Shown in pieces: positions 63,149-64,000 of a DNA stretch of 64,000 bases (position 1 is the first letter of the stretch; each line of letters opens with the position of its first letter). Origin of the DNA: Streptomyces sp. DH5. GTDB taxonomy: Bacteria > Actinomycetota > Actinomycetes > Streptomycetales > Streptomycetaceae. The DNA lies in contig NZ_JAHWGP010000020.1 in the NCBI RefSeq assembly GCF_020873915.1, positions 62,001 through 126,000 of the forward strand, in the 5' to 3' direction. The position numbers and the translations under genes were made by a program. Below the pieces are notes generated by a model that searched no databases, was not told the DNA's origin, and saw only the letters and a list, made by a program, of their open reading frames with translations.

Positions 63149-63802
63149 GTGCGCGTACTCGTCGTCGAGGACGAGCAGCTGCTCGCCGATGCGGTGGCCA
63201 CCGGGCTGCGCCGGGAGGCCATGGCCGTCGACGTCGTGTACGACGGTGCGGCCGCCCTGGAGCGCATCGGAGTCAACGACTACGACGTGGTCGTCCTCGA
63301 CCGCGACCTCCCGCTCGTGCACGGTGACGACGTCTGCCGCAGGATCGTCGAGCTCGGCATGCCCACCCGTGTGCTGATGCTCACCGCGTCCGGCGACGTC
63401 AGCGACCGGGTCGAGGGTCTGGAGATCGGTGCCGACGACTACCTGCCCAAGCCCTTCGCGTTCAGCGAGCTCATCGCGCGCGTGCGCGCCCTCGGACGGC
63501 GCACGAGCGTGCCGCTGCCGCCCGTGCTCGAGCGCGCCGGGATCAAGCTCGACCCCAACCGCCGCGAGGTCTTCCGCGACGGCAAGGAGGTCCAGCTGGC
63601 GCCCAAGGAGTTCGCCGTGCTGGAGGTGCTCATGCGCAGCGAGGGCGCGGTGGTCTCCGCCGAGCAGCTGCTGGAGAAGGCGTGGGACGAGAACACGGAT
63701 CCGTTCACCAACGTGGTCCGGGTGACCGTGATGACCCTGCGCCGCAAGCTGGGCGAGCCGCCGGTCATCGTGACGGTCCCCGGCTCGGGCTACCGGATCT
63801 GA
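63149..63802 (+). CDS. cutR: Two-component response regulator CutR
   Basis: 217-residue OmpR/PhoB-type regulator. MRVLVVEDEQLLADAVATGL supplies the acidic pair, Asp51 in VVVLDRDLPLVHG is the phosphorylation site, LMLTASG holds the conserved Thr, and PKPFAFSELIARVRAL the Lys. The winged-helix effector domain is KLDPNRREVFRDGKEVQLAP through VRVTVMTLRRKLGEPPVIVT. It matches CutR of S. coelicolor (SCO5862) over its whole length. CutRS affects secondary metabolism (repression of actinorhodin) and secretion-stress genes in that species. GTG 63149 has AAGGA ten bases upstream. Confidence 0.97.
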   Translation: MRVLVVEDEQLLADAVATGLRREAMAVDVVYDGAAALERIGVNDYDVVVLDRDLPLVHGDDVCRRIVELGMPTRVLMLTASGDVSDRVEGLEIGADDYLPKPFAFSELIARVRALGRRTSVPLPPVLERAGIKLDPNRREVFRDGKEVQLAPKEFAVLEVLMRSEGAVVSAEQLLEKAWDENTDPFTNVVRVTVMTLRRKLGEPPVIVTVPGSGYRI

Positions 63803-63807
63803 TCACC

Positions 63808-64000
63808 GTGGCCTCCACCCCCCCGCCCGCGTCGTCCCCACAGGCGCCCCCGAAGCCCACCTGGGACCCCCGCAGGCCGGTTCCGCCCTTCCCCTGGCTG
63901 CGCCCGACCATCCGGATAAGGCTCACCCTGCTCTACGGCGGCATGTTCCTGATCGCCGGGATCATGCTGCTGTCGATCATCTACCTGCTCGCGGCCAACG
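63808..64000 (+). CDS. cutS: Two-component sensor kinase CutS, truncated by the window
   Basis: Starts at GTG 63808, five bases after the cutR stop, and runs past the window end, so only about 64 residues are visible. After a Pro-rich cytoplasmic leader (ASTPPPASSPQAPPKPTWDP) comes PWLRPTIRIRLTLLYG and the first transmembrane segment GGMFLIAGIMLLSIIYLLAA, as expected for CutS. The sensor, HAMP and kinase parts are beyond the window. Confidence 0.95.
   Translation, partial: MASTPPPASSPQAPPKPTWDPRRPVPPFPWLRPTIRIRLTLLYGGMFLIAGIMLLSIIYLLAAN

Overview
The window is a piece of actinobacterial chromosome, almost certainly Streptomyces. The G+C content is very high, many genes start with GTG, and the gene content and order match the Streptomyces core region that holds whiH-hrdB, parE/parC, sepH, hemH and cutRS. 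The first gene (nrdJ) lacks its 5' end and the last (cutS) is cut off by the window edge.

Layout. 1-10.4 kb: class II ribonucleotide reductase, TerD, small enzymes, RNase HII and two decayed genes. 10.5-18 kb: a RecQ helicase with a phosphoribosyltransferase-like tail, a DUF4192 protein, a NUDIX/NrtR-like protein and a fused ABC ATPase-permease. 18-25 kb: the sporulation regulator whiH, the principal sigma factor hrdB, a secreted trypsin-like protease and parE. 25-31.5 kb: a DUF485/sodium-solute symporter pair next to a decayed sensor kinase, an iron-regulated sucrase/ferredoxin-like gene, DUF6082 and CobW. 31.5-39.6 kb: parC, two coupled M16 peptidases, an M23 peptidase behind a c-di-AMP (ydaO-type) riboswitch, a GntR regulator and HPr. 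39.8-45.6 kb: a GNAT/acyl-CoA-synthetase fusion, DUF5998, a phosphodiesterase behind a 31-base C tract, and thymidine kinase. 45.7-54 kb: a more accessory stretch with an imine-reductase-like gene and MerR, PhzF, a TetR / FMO-SDR fusion operon divergent from a GPH transporter, and pseudogenes. 54.2-64 kb: VOC protein, sulfurtransferase, sepH, sugar-lactone oxidase plus MFS, ferrochelatase, inositol-phosphatase family, cutRS.

Themes. Core information-processing and division genes (nrdJ, rnhB, hrdB, parE, parC, sepH) read through cleanly. At least four accessory genes are broken by frameshifts or stops, which argues for real gene decay rather than poor sequence. At least seven genes carry a -10-like hexamer 6-7 nt before the start codon and no Shine-Dalgarno sequence, as expected of leaderless mRNAs. 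Three regulatory elements are clear: a ydaO-type riboswitch, a DmdR/IdeR-type iron box and a strong set of intrinsic terminators.

I see no CRISPR array, insertion sequence, prophage, rRNA or tRNA gene. The best candidates for new biology are the RecQ-PRTase fusion, the FMO-SDR fusion cassette, the C31 tract at a translation start, and a putative operator inside the leaderless NUDIX promoter.
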